The notes under the pieces: generated by a model | Told to the model about the DNA's origin: nothing | Seen by the model: only the letters and a program-made list of their open reading frames with translations | Database searches by the model: none | Translations under genes and position numbers: made by a program | Assembly (NCBI GenBank): GCA_020832405.1 | Contig: JAFIET010000013.1 | Location: 1 to 63,709 of the forward strand | From: Balneolales bacterium | GTDB lineage: Bacteria; Bacteroidota; Rhodothermia; Balneolales; Cyclonatronaceae | Length of the DNA stretch: 63,709 bases | Direction: 5' to 3' | Shown here: positions 23,910-32,528 of the stretch, one piece after another | Position numbering within the stretch: position 1 is the stretch's first letter | Layout of the letters: each line of letters opens with the position of its first letter

Positions 23910-26654
23910 ATGAAACCGCAAGGCAAGCTGCTTAAAAGCGCTATGCTCATTTTATTGTTCTGTTTACCTGTACATACGCCGTATTGCAACGCAGGGGTGT
24001 TTTTTTATGCAGAAACTGTAAAAGCGCAGACAAGTGTTGCTGCCGACAGCATGCAGATCGTCAGGCTATGGATAACTGAGGCACAGCTTCTTAGGCGTCA
24101 GCTAAATCAGGCTTCAGCTTTGGAGTTATTGGATAAGGCCGAAGCATACCTTGAGCGAAATCCTGATATTGACCTGCAGTATATGTTGTTTACCGAGCGT
24201 GGTTTTTTCTACAGATGGATTGGAGATTATGATCAGGCAAAGTTAAGTTTTAAAAGAATTCTGGATTTCATAGATGAAGATGATGCACATCGCAATGCGG
24301 TAGTTAATAACAGTATTGCAACCTTACTCAGAGAAACAGGAGAATTTGTTGAAGCCCTTAACTATCATCATCGCTCCCTGCAGTACCGTTTTCGTGTTCA
24401 GAACGGTGGTGAACTTGGCCTTGCAGCAACATACCTGAACTATGCCCGTACTTTCGACGACTTAAACCGCCTTGATCAAAGTCTGGTGATGTACGAAAGG
24501 GCACTTCACTATGCAACGCTGATCAACCACAGGCGCCTGTATATGGAGATTGTAAGCAGCTTTGCCAATGTGCTGAACCGCCTCGGAAATTTTGATGCTG
24601 CCATGCTTTATTACAGGGAAGGTCTTGAAGCCGCGCAGGAATTTGGAGAAACCAGATCCAAATCATTGCTTTACAGCGCGTTGGGGCTGGTGCATCTTAA
24701 TTTAGGGGAACCTGAGGCTGCAAAGTATAATTACGAGCGCTCCTATGCTATGGTAAAGGAGGTGAACTTGCCCTGGGTTGTACGGCTTAAGCTTTCATAT
24801 CTGGATATTTTGTTAAAAACCGGTGATACAGTTAAGGCGCATGAGGTAATGAGTGCCACAGAAGAAATCATTGGGGAGCTTGGGTCGCAGCTTGAAACGG
24901 CTGACTTTATAGCCCAAAAGGCATATCTCAGCTATCTTAATTCTGATTACATATCAGCAGCGCGATATTTTAGGGAAGCGGGTACCAGGTATATTCAGGC
25001 CGCTCCTTACCGTATCGAACCCGAATTTTATTTCAGGAAAGCCTTCAACCTGATAGCAATTAACGAGCAGGCAGGCCTCATTCAGGCCGGTGAAGCTCTC
25101 GAGTACCTTGAGAAGTTCCGCCTGGAGACGGCATTAACGGGAAACACACGCGCGGAATACTTTAGTGAGCTAAGCCGGTATGTGTCTGAAATAGTTCTGA
25201 TTTACATGAAAAAAGGAGATGCAGCTAAGGCCTTTGATGTAGCAGAACGCCTCAAATCAAGAGTTTTTTCAGAAGAACTGAACCTCAGCAGCCTGCTTTC
25301 GCAATCTCTGATTGAAATTAACAGACAGCAGGATTTTGAAGTACTGCAGGCCGGGATTATTTCATTGGAAAATCAGGTACTTCAGGCTGCCGATCCTATA
25401 CAGCGTGATATGCTGCAAATGGAGATCGAGCAGCAGCAGTTAAGGCTTGAAGCACTGTTGGGTGAAGTCTCGCTTATAAACCCGGCACTGCACGAACTTA
25501 TGAACCCGCCGCGCATCAGCCTTGCACAGGCCGCTGCTCAGTTAGATCAGGGTGCCGTTGGCTTACATATTGTTACCGGGGGCTCTGAAACCGGCTATCT
25601 GGCCTTCACCAATACAGAAACGCGACAGGGGGTTGTAAGCCTCTCCGGTAAGGAGCTTGCAGAAAATGTTACCGGAGTGAGGGAAAGAATTATTTCAGGG
25701 CTGCCTTTATCAGAGCTGAAGCCATTTTTGGATGAAGTAACGACAGCCATGATACCGGTTGAAATTCTGGAGATTTTGGCCGGTGCCAAAGAGCTGATTA
25801 TTTCGGTAGATGGTGTTTGGGCGTATTTGCCTGTTGCTGCCCTGCGCTACCGAGATACTTATTTTGCTGAAACAAAAACCATCTCCTTTACCCCCTCTTT
25901 TACTGCCCGCAGCCTGCTAAATCAGCGCCATCTGATTAACCGAAATGGCAGGCGTGAAGCACTTGTGTTTGCTAATCCTGTAATCCCGGCCTCTGACCCG
26001 GATGCCCGAACCTCCGGAAACATCGCAGATATGCAAAACCTGCGCCCGCTGCCGTTCAGCGAGCTTGAAGGTCGTTGGGTTGCTGAGTTTTTCCCCGGAG
26101 CCGTACGCCTCAAAACGGGTACGGAGGCAAGAGAAACGGTACTTTCTGAGCCTGATATTTCACGCTACAGTCTTATTCACTTTGCTGCGCACGGGTTATT
26201 GGATGAACGTAACCCGCGGTATTCCGGTCTGGTACTTGCAACTTCTGCAGAAGATGAGGGTTACGGTCATAATGTTGACGGATTTTTGAGGACAACTGAA
26301 ATCAGTGCTTTACGGCTAAACGCTGATATTGTAATGTTAAGCGCCTGTAATACGGGTATCGGCAGGGTTTTAAGCGGTGAAGGAGTGCTTGGCCTGCAAC
26401 GTGCTTTCCTGAACGCCGGCAGCTCTGCGGTAGCCGTAACCCTTTGGAGTGTGGAAGACCGTGCAACTTCTCTGCTGATGCGAAATTTTTACCAGCAACT
26501 AAACCGGCAATACGAGGAACGGCCGCGGTTCAGCCGCAGAAACACGGAACTTAACTATAAAGAGGCTTTGCGCGAAGCACAGCTGAGCCTGCTTGAAAAC
26601 CCGCAGTATGCTCACCCGGTTAACTGGGCATCCTTTGTAATTACAGGCAGGTGA
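23910..26654 (+). CDS. Secreted TPR-CHAT protein (caspase-like peptidase domain)
   Basis: A 914-residue protein. Residues about 9-44 include a signal peptide or anchor. About 45-480 are TPR-like helical repeats (for example LGLVHLNLGEPEAAKYNYE and YDQAKLSFKRIL). A coiled region follows (about 485-540), and a C-terminal CHAT domain occupies about 600-914. The caspase-type dyad is visible: His761 in HFAAHGLLDE and Cys813 in LSACNTGIG, followed by GEGVLGLQRAFLNAGSSAV and SVEDRATSLLM. CHAT proteases are clan CD cysteine peptidases; TPR-CHAT versions take part in programmed responses, secretion or, in one case, CRISPR-associated cleavage. Here the signal peptide suggests an extracytoplasmic role, and no CRISPR or partner gene adjoins. 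It is AT-richer than ftsY. Confidence 0.88.
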   Translation: MKPQGKLLKSAMLILLFCLPVHTPYCNAGVFFYAETVKAQTSVAADSMQIVRLWITEAQLLRRQLNQASALELLDKAEAYLERNPDIDLQYMLFTERGFFYRWIGDYDQAKLSFKRILDFIDEDDAHRNAVVNNSIATLLRETGEFVEALNYHHRSLQYRFRVQNGGELGLAATYLNYARTFDDLNRLDQSLVMYERALHYATLINHRRLYMEIVSSFANVLNRLGNFDAAMLYYREGLEAAQEFGETRSKSLLYSALGLVHLNLGEPEAAKYNYERSYAMVKEVNLPWVVRLKLSYLDILLKTGDTVKAHEVMSATEEIIGELGSQLETADFIAQKAYLSYLNSDYISAARYFREAGTRYIQAAPYRIEPEFYFRKAFNLIAINEQAGLIQAGEALEYLEKFRLETALTGNTRAEYFSELSRYVSEIVLIYMKKGDAAKAFDVAERLKSRVFSEELNLSSLLSQSLIEINRQQDFEVLQAGIISLENQVLQAADPIQRDMLQMEIEQQQLRLEALLGEVSLINPALHELMNPPRISLAQAAAQLDQGAVGLHIVTGGSETGYLAFTNTETRQGVVSLSGKELAENVTGVRERIISGLPLSELKPFLDEVTTAMIPVEILEILAGAKELIISVDGVWAYLPVAALRYRDTYFAETKTISFTPSFTARSLLNQRHLINRNGRREALVFANPVIPASDPDARTSGNIADMQNLRPLPFSELEGRWVAEFFPGAVRLKTGTEARETVLSEPDISRYSLIHFAAHGLLDERNPRYSGLVLATSAEDEGYGHNVDGFLRTTEISALRLNADIVMLSACNTGIGRVLSGEGVLGLQRAFLNAGSSAVAVTLWSVEDRATSLLMRNFYQQLNRQYEERPRFSRRNTELNYKEALREAQLSLLENPQYAHPVNWASFVITGR

Positions 26655-26699
26655 AAACGGGCTCAGGTAAGCGCAGAATACATGTGCCCGTTTTTTTAT
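26653..26699. terminator. Terminator between convergent CHAT and SirB1-like genes
   Basis: AAAACGGGC (26654-26662) pairs with GCCCGTTTT (26686-26694), followed by a T-run. The loop is long (23 bases), but the T-run and position fit. Confidence 0.6.
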
Positions 26700-27577
26700 T
26701 ACTGACGATCTGTATGGGCTGATTCAACGAGCATAAGCAGCTCCTGCAGGGAGCGGGCAAGCTCAGGTTCGCTGCTTTCCATGTGCCCGTTAATGAGGTT
26801 TCGTACAAAGCGCGTGAACATCGAATAAGGGGATGCTGCTTCATAGTATTCCGGAAACCTGCGAATTCCGTTATTTGCAAGAAAGCGGTCGCACTGCTCC
26901 CTTGAAATAATGCTACCCTGATTGAACGGATCTACAAGTATGCTTTGGTTGGAAGGGGTAACAAACTTCACCAGAAAATGAAGGGGGATGTTCATTCCGT
27001 AGAAGGGCAGTTTAAGCCGGTCTGCTAAAAAAAGCATCACAAAAGCAAGCGATAGCGGAATTCCGCGCCGGTGCTGAAGTACCTCGTGCAGATAGGAATG
27101 CCGGGGGTGCAGGAAGTCTTCGGTGCAACCCCTGAAATCATTTTCAACAAACAAAAAGCGGGTAAAAGCCAGCATTTGTGCTTCAGCCGTATCTGCTTTT
27201 TTAATAGGTACAGCTGCTTCGTGAGCGAGTGCATCAAGCAACTCCCTGAAAGGCCGGATGCGCAGGGTTGGGTTTTGGAATCGTGAAAACAGAAAAACAG
27301 CATCTTCAAGTTCTTCCATGGTGTGAATGCCCTGCCCTGCCAAAACAGCAACTTCTTCCTGGTAACTGCCGAAAGTAGCTGAGCGGATTATCGACTGAAC
27401 CTGATTACGCAGGCTTGGGTCGCTGGTTTTAACCCGGTGCTCATCAAGCTGAGGCACGGCTGCCTCCCCTATTTCTATAAGGCGATTGGTTATGGTTTGC
27501 CGGATAGAGGGTTCGGGATCATCCAACAACCTGATTAATGCTGAAATTTCGCGCTGTATGGTGGTCTGTGCGTTCAA
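26699..27577 (-). CDS. SirB1-family transglutaminase-like protein
   Basis: A 292-residue protein. N-terminal residues about 1-60 look like a HEAT-type helical pair (LLDDPEPSIRQTITNRLIEI). The main domain (about 95-245) matches the SirB1/Transglut_core2 family: HEVLQHRRGIPLSLAFVMLF, LPFYGMNIPLHFLV and ILVDPFNQG. The transglutaminase-like catalytic Cys is not in its usual place, and the family is generally considered non-enzymatic or of unknown activity. It converges with the CHAT gene. Confidence 0.8.
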   Translation of the reverse strand: MNAQTTIQREISALIRLLDDPEPSIRQTITNRLIEIGEAAVPQLDEHRVKTSDPSLRNQVQSIIRSATFGSYQEEVAVLAGQGIHTMEELEDAVFLFSRFQNPTLRIRPFRELLDALAHEAAVPIKKADTAEAQMLAFTRFLFVENDFRGCTEDFLHPRHSYLHEVLQHRRGIPLSLAFVMLFLADRLKLPFYGMNIPLHFLVKFVTPSNQSILVDPFNQGSIISREQCDRFLANNGIRRFPEYYEAASPYSMFTRFVRNLINGHMESSEPELARSLQELLMLVESAHTDRQ

Positions 27578-27838
27578 GGTTTTGATACGTAGGTCTGAGT
27601 CGTTGAAAGAAAAACAGCAGTTTGGCAGCTATCCTGTACTTCAGCAACGCTATTGCCGGTTTAAATGTTTAGAGAAAGCAGCATTGATTAATACCTGAAA
27701 AGCTTAATACAGGAAATTGAAACGACAGGCTGCATCAGTTTGGTACAAGCTTTGCTATAGGCTGTGATGCCTTTTGAAAATGCGAAAATCCAGAAATACA
27801 GTTCCGATAATAATGCTGTCCATTAAGATAAAAACATC

Positions 27839-28237
27839 ATGAGATTCTATTCCAGAAAACTAATCAAGCCTGAAGACCTTAACCCCAACCACACCCTGTT
27901 TGGCGGAAGCCTGCTGCGGTGGATTGATGAAGAAGCTGCGATTTTCGCTATTTGCCAGCTTCAGAGCGATAAGCTTGTTACGAAATTTATCTCCGAAATC
28001 AATTTCATCAATTCGGCCAAAGCCGGAGATATCATTGAAATGGGTATGGAGATACTCAGCTTCGGGACAACTTCTGTTACCTTTAAGTGTGAAGTCCGGA
28101 ATAAATTCAATAAAAACAAGATTATCACTATCGATAAAATTGTTTTCGTGCATGTAGATGAAAACGGCCGCCCCAAAGCGCACGGTATTACAAGCGAGCG
28201 GGAGCCCGAAGAAGATCAGGCCTACGAGCCGGCATAA
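27839..28237 (+). CDS. Acyl-CoA thioesterase, YciA/hotdog family
   Basis: A 132-residue hotdog-fold protein. The segment PNHTLFGGSLLRWIDEEAAI supplies the conserved Asn/His and Asp/Glu of the YciA/BFIT-type thioesterases. KFISEINFINSAKAGDIIEM and TTSVTFKCEVRNKF follow the usual strand pattern. It hydrolyses acyl-CoA to free acid and CoA in the cytoplasm. Single-domain length is normal. It is divergent from the SirB1-like gene and convergent with the sugar nucleotidyltransferase gene. Confidence 0.88.
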   Translation: MRFYSRKLIKPEDLNPNHTLFGGSLLRWIDEEAAIFAICQLQSDKLVTKFISEINFINSAKAGDIIEMGMEILSFGTTSVTFKCEVRNKFNKNKIITIDKIVFVHVDENGRPKAHGITSEREPEEDQAYEPA

Positions 28238-28270
28238 ACGGCAAGGGTGCCGGCCGTGAGGCCGTGCGGT

Positions 28271-29473
28271 TTAGCGGTTGGCTTTTTCAAACAGAAACCG
28301 CATCATAGCCCGGTATTCCGGTGTGATTTCAATGCCGCGGCGGCCCATCATTCTTTCGGCAGCCTCCATAGCTTTGTCGAACTTGTAGATATCCTCACCG
28401 TTTTTGGTGAGCCATCGGAAGGATTTGATGTGCTTCGGGGGGAAATCACCCAGCACTATATTGGAGAAAACCCCGCAAACCGTGCCCGTATTGAGCATGG
28501 TATTGATGGCCGTTTTGGAGTGATCGCCCATGATGGTGCCGCAGAACTGCAGGCCGGTGTCGTACTCCTTTCCGGTCTCCCATTCAGTGAGCCGCACACT
28601 GCTGTAATTGTTCTTCAGATTGGAGTTGTTAGTGTCGGCACCGAGGTTGCACCATTCGCCGATGGCAGAGTTGCCAAGAAATCCGTCATGGCCTTTATTC
28701 GAGTAGGCCTGCATTACCACATTCTGAACTTCCCCCCCGACCTTACACCAGGGGCCGATGGTGGTGTCAGCATAAATTTTTGCGCCCATTTTTACGGTAG
28801 CATGATTACACACAGCAGCAGGGCCACGGAGCATTGAACCTGCCATAATGGTAGCTTTCGCACCAATATAAACAGGCCCTTCTGCTGCAAGTATTGTGCA
28901 GCCAGGCTCGATTACGACGCCTTCATCAACAAATATCTGATAGGCGTTTTGAAAAAATACACCCGGAAACCGACTTTCATCAACAGGTCTTAAGCCTGAT
29001 TTGAGCAGGCTTATATCTGCCAGTATTTCCCCGCCGTTAAATCCAAAAACCTGCCAGGGTGCATCAAGCAAAGTTCCGCGGTCGGTATCACGAAAGCTTA
29101 TATCTGTGCCAGGAATGCTGCCAGCATTGAAAATGCTGACACTTCTGCTGCCATCCATCCTCAGAGCAACGGGCGTATTGCTGTGCATCAGGCCTTCATC
29201 GGTCTGCAGCTGCATAATTTGGCCTAAAACTTCGAGGTCCGGTAAAAAACGGCCGTTAATCCAAATACAGTCCTCGTCGGGGTTGAGCGGAGGTGCGGGG
29301 TACACACCAGCCATATATTCAGGGAGCTGACGTGTAACCAGTTCCGGGCTGAGGTACCGCTCCCATTTTTCAGCTATAGTCAGAATTCCGATCCTGACCA
29401 TATTTGACGGCTTTGTTAATGTGAGGGGCATCAGCCGTGTAGCCCTTGAATCATCGAAAAAGCAAAGTTGCAT
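28271..29473 (-). CDS. GlmU-like putative sugar nucleotidyltransferase with left-handed beta-helix
   Basis: A 400-residue protein. The N-terminal half (about 1-180) resembles the NTP_transf_4 group: start LCFFDDSRATRLMPLTLT and RIGILTIAEKWE, then a hexapeptide region. The C-terminal half (about 190-340) carries left-handed beta-helix hexapeptide repeats (GAKATIMAGSMLRGPAAV, GAKIYADTTIGPWCKVGGEV). Such proteins are annotated as GlmU-family enzymes in Bacteroidota. The normal GlmU pyrophosphorylase signature is absent, so the reaction is uncertain, but UDP-GlcNAc-type synthesis is suggested because it is divergently paired with glmS, which supplies glucosamine-6-phosphate. Confidence 0.75.
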   Translation of the reverse strand: MQLCFFDDSRATRLMPLTLTKPSNMVRIGILTIAEKWERYLSPELVTRQLPEYMAGVYPAPPLNPDEDCIWINGRFLPDLEVLGQIMQLQTDEGLMHSNTPVALRMDGSRSVSIFNAGSIPGTDISFRDTDRGTLLDAPWQVFGFNGGEILADISLLKSGLRPVDESRFPGVFFQNAYQIFVDEGVVIEPGCTILAAEGPVYIGAKATIMAGSMLRGPAAVCNHATVKMGAKIYADTTIGPWCKVGGEVQNVVMQAYSNKGHDGFLGNSAIGEWCNLGADTNNSNLKNNYSSVRLTEWETGKEYDTGLQFCGTIMGDHSKTAINTMLNTGTVCGVFSNIVLGDFPPKHIKSFRWLTKNGEDIYKFDKAMEAAERMMGRRGIEITPEYRAMMRFLFEKANR

Positions 29474-29924
29474 GGTTCAGCTATTGAGCTTGGAAGACCT
29501 GATTAAAGATGGCTCTATAACTCAAAAAGGGAATAGAGTTTAGCCAATATAGCAATTAAATGAGCACATTTTGTGAATCAGATTGCCGTATAACGCCATT
29601 AAGTAATGCCATTATTATAATATATGTATTTATAACTAACATGTTTCTGAGAGATCAACCCATTTTCAGAAAAAGGCTTTTGTGGATGTTGCAAGCTGTT
29701 TTTACAATTTAGCAAAGTAAGCTTAATGCACAATCAGGAACAGGAATCATGATAAAAGGTGAAAAACAAATGCGCTTTCAACACTGGTTTTAATTCCCTA
29801 ATTTAGGTGAATTATAACTTTTCCAAGTCAAGAACAGCAGGTCGTGCAGGTTTACTGTGCATTAATTGAGCAGTTCAGTTAAACCTGTATTATTAAGTAA
29901 ATCAATAACAAACCCAATACTCTT
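29474..29924. other. Divergent promoter region of the GlmU-like gene and glmS
   Basis: A 451-bp AT-rich region without an open frame. It should hold both promoters. I searched for the conserved core of a glmS ribozyme next to the start and saw none; no other regulatory RNA was recognised. Confidence 0.5.
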
Positions 29925-31760
29925 ATGTGCGGAATAGTCGGATACATTGGATTTCGCGAAGCTTCAGATGTTATCATCAAGGGGCTTAAAAGACTTGAAT
30001 ACAGAGGCTACGATTCAGCAGGAATCGCAATTTTAAACGGAACATTAATTGTAAGGAAAGGAAAGGGCAAAGTTGCCAATCTTGAGAGTCTGCTCACAGA
30101 AACAGACGTTACAGGCACCATTGGCATAGGGCATACCCGCTGGGCCACACACGGCGAGCCCAACGACATCAACGCACACCCCCACTGGGATGGCAGTCAG
30201 AATTTCGCCATTGTTCATAATGGCATTATCGAAAATTACGATGCCCTCAAAAAAGAACTTAGCAATAAGGGCCACATTTTTCAGGGAGAGACCGATACAG
30301 AAGTGCTCGCACACCTTATTGAAGAAATTCAGCGGGTTGCATCCGTTGATTTTGAAACAGCCGTTCAGATGGCTCTCAAGCAGGTTGACGGCACCTACGG
30401 TCTGGCTATCGTAAATAAAAACGAGCGGGATAAAATTATCGTAGCCCGGAAGGGCTCGCCTCTGCTGCTTGGCATTGGCGATAACGAGGTGTTTATTGCC
30501 TCTGATGCTTCCCCGATTATCGAATACACCAATAAAGTGGTTTATCTCGATGATGATGAAATGGCAATTATCAGCCGCGACGGCTATCAGGTGAAAACCA
30601 TTTCAAATGTTAAGCTCAGCAAGGAAGTTCACGAGCTTGAAATGAATATTGAGCAAATTGAAAAAGGCGGATATGCCCACTTCATGCTCAAAGAAATTCA
30701 TGAGCAAAGTCAAACAATCGCCGACTGTATGCGCGGAAGGCTTATTGTGGAAGATAATAAAATTGTTCTCGGCGGTATCGAAGCAGTCACAGACCGCCTG
30801 GTAAATGCCCGCCGCCTCATTATTGCGGCTTGCGGTACAAGCTGGCACGCCGGGCTTGTTGGTGAATACCTGATTGAGCACCTCGCCAAGATGTCGGTCG
30901 AGGTCGAATACGCTTCCGAGTTCCGCTACCGCGATCCGCTCATCACCAAAGAAGATGTGATGCTCGTGATCTCCCAAAGCGGTGAAACAGCCGATACCCT
31001 GGCAGCCGTGCGCGAAGCCCGCTCCAAAGGAGCGCTTGTGCTTGGCATCTGCAATGTGGTAGGCTCAACCATTGCGCGTGAAACCGATGCAGGGGTGTAC
31101 ACTCACGCCGGCCCTGAAATCGGGGTTGCCTCAACCAAAGCGTTTACCGCACAGGTTACGGTGCTTACCATGATGGCCATTCTGCTCGGTCAGCGCCGTA
31201 AAACGCTGGCTCCGGACGAAGCTTCAAAAATCATTAAGGCCATGAGCGAAATTCCGAAGAAGGTGGCGGAAATCATGACCAAGTTTGATGAAATTGACGC
31301 CATTGCCCGCCTTTTTGCCTATGCCCCGAATTTCCTGTATCTCGGCCGCAGCTACAATTTCCCGGTTGCCCTTGAAGGCGCGCTCAAGCTCAAGGAGATT
31401 TCCTACATCCATGCGGAAGGCTACCCGGCCGCTGAAATGAAGCACGGACCTATCGCCCTTATCGATGAGCTTATGCCGGTAGTGGTACTCGCTTCAGCAG
31501 CACATACCAACGACAAAATGGTGAGCAACATCGAGGAAGTACGTGCCCGCAAAGGCCGTGTAATTGCCATCACTACGGATAATAACAAAGACGTTCAGCG
31601 CCTTGCTGAATTCTCGGTTACCATTCCGGAAACGCACGATTTACTTACGCCCCTGCTCACGGTAATTCCGCTGCAGATTCTGTCGTATCAGATTGCGGTG
31701 TACCGCAAGTGCAACGTAGATCAGCCGCGTAACCTGGCCAAGAGCGTGACCGTGGAATAA
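29925..31760 (+). CDS. glmS: Glutamine-fructose-6-phosphate aminotransferase (isomerizing)
   Basis: A 611-residue enzyme making glucosamine-6-phosphate. After Met removal, Cys1 (MCGIVGYIG) starts the Ntn glutamine amidotransferase domain, with HTRWATHGEPNDINAHPH and HNGIIENY (about 1-240). Two SIS sugar-isomerase domains follow (about 280-610) with ACGTSWHAGL, SQSGETADTLAA, GVASTKAFTAQ, EGALKLKEISYIHAE and the C-terminal DQPRNLAKSVTVE. The protein is intact. It feeds peptidoglycan and LPS precursor synthesis and is followed by a strong terminator. Confidence 0.97.
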   Translation: MCGIVGYIGFREASDVIIKGLKRLEYRGYDSAGIAILNGTLIVRKGKGKVANLESLLTETDVTGTIGIGHTRWATHGEPNDINAHPHWDGSQNFAIVHNGIIENYDALKKELSNKGHIFQGETDTEVLAHLIEEIQRVASVDFETAVQMALKQVDGTYGLAIVNKNERDKIIVARKGSPLLLGIGDNEVFIASDASPIIEYTNKVVYLDDDEMAIISRDGYQVKTISNVKLSKEVHELEMNIEQIEKGGYAHFMLKEIHEQSQTIADCMRGRLIVEDNKIVLGGIEAVTDRLVNARRLIIAACGTSWHAGLVGEYLIEHLAKMSVEVEYASEFRYRDPLITKEDVMLVISQSGETADTLAAVREARSKGALVLGICNVVGSTIARETDAGVYTHAGPEIGVASTKAFTAQVTVLTMMAILLGQRRKTLAPDEASKIIKAMSEIPKKVAEIMTKFDEIDAIARLFAYAPNFLYLGRSYNFPVALEGALKLKEISYIHAEGYPAAEMKHGPIALIDELMPVVVLASAAHTNDKMVSNIEEVRARKGRVIAITTDNNKDVQRLAEFSVTIPETHDLLTPLLTVIPLQILSYQIAVYRKCNVDQPRNLAKSVTVE

Positions 31761-31782
31761 TTTTCCCGCGGCAGATGTTTAT

Positions 31783-31824
31783 AAAGGCAGTATCCTCTAT
31801 TAGAAGGATACTGCCTTTTCTTTT
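31783..31824 (+). terminator. Intrinsic terminator after glmS
   Basis: A perfect 14-bp stem AAAGGCAGTATCCT (31783-31796) / AGGATACTGCCTTT (31805-31818) followed by TCTTTTTT. Confidence 0.9.
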
Positions 31825-31851
31825 TTAACCGACGAAAGCCGGATTGCCCGC

Positions 31852-32415
31852 ATGTATGTCCTCAGCATAAAAAATATGGTTTGTCCCCGCTGTATCGATG
31901 CGGTGGAGCAAAGCCTGAGCGATGCCGGGCTGCGCCAGGAGACCGTTCGTTTGGGTGAAGCCGTGCTGCAAAGTCCGCCGGAACAGGCCGCTTTGGAGCA
32001 GCTGGAAGCGGATCTTCGTGCAAAAGGCTTTGAGCTTATCCCCCCGGGCGACGAACAGCTGGGCGCTCAGATCAAAAGTGAGATCATCAGGTTTCAGCAG
32101 CAAATCGAGGCGGGGGCAGCACCGGGCCTGCTTTCTGACTGGCTAAGCAGCAAGCTAAACAAAAACTACAGCTACCTGAGCGGGCAGTTCACCCAAACAA
32201 GCGGACACACCATCACGCAGTTTTATGAGAAGCTGCGCACCGAACGCGCCAAAGAATTACTCGCTCTCAACCGCCTCAGCGTTGGTGAAATTGCCCTCAC
32301 CCTCGGCTACAGTTCCTCGCAGCACTTCTCGGCCCGCTTCAGGGAACAGACCGGCCTCAGCCCCACGGCCTGGCGGCAAAAGGGCGGGGAACGCCGCTCA
32401 CTGGATGCGATTTAG
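31852..32415 (+). CDS. AraC-type regulator with N-terminal HMA-like metal-binding domain
   Basis: A 187-residue fusion. Residues about 1-65 resemble a heavy-metal-associated (HMA) fold with NMVCPRCIDAVEQ, giving Cys11 and Cys14 in a CxxC that would bind Cu(I) or another soft metal. Residues about 85-182 are a two-helix-turn-helix AraC domain (LSSKLNKNYSYLSGQFTQTS, ELLALNRLSVGEIALTLGYS, QHFSARFREQTGLSPTAWR). The inference is a transcriptional activator or repressor directly sensing metal through its HMA domain, controlling the copper genes that follow from 32529. Similar proteins are common next to copper ATPases in Bacteroidota but, as far as I know, little studied. Starts at the ATG at 31852. 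Confidence 0.85.
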   Translation: MYVLSIKNMVCPRCIDAVEQSLSDAGLRQETVRLGEAVLQSPPEQAALEQLEADLRAKGFELIPPGDEQLGAQIKSEIIRFQQQIEAGAAPGLLSDWLSSKLNKNYSYLSGQFTQTSGHTITQFYEKLRTERAKELLALNRLSVGEIALTLGYSSSQHFSARFREQTGLSPTAWRQKGGERRSLDAI

Positions 32416-32528
32416 AAACGCATCACCCAAAAAATATATACAAAGTAGCGGCAAATCCGAACGCCCGGGCCCGGTAAAGTGCCTACCTTAAGGAGTCATC
32501 ATCCCGAAAGCCAAAAGCCCGTTTTGCT

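Noticed and set aside
29474-29924. glmS ribozyme in the glmS leader
   Set aside because: The conserved ribozyme core next to the start codon was not found, and glmS ribozymes are typical of Firmicutes rather than this group.
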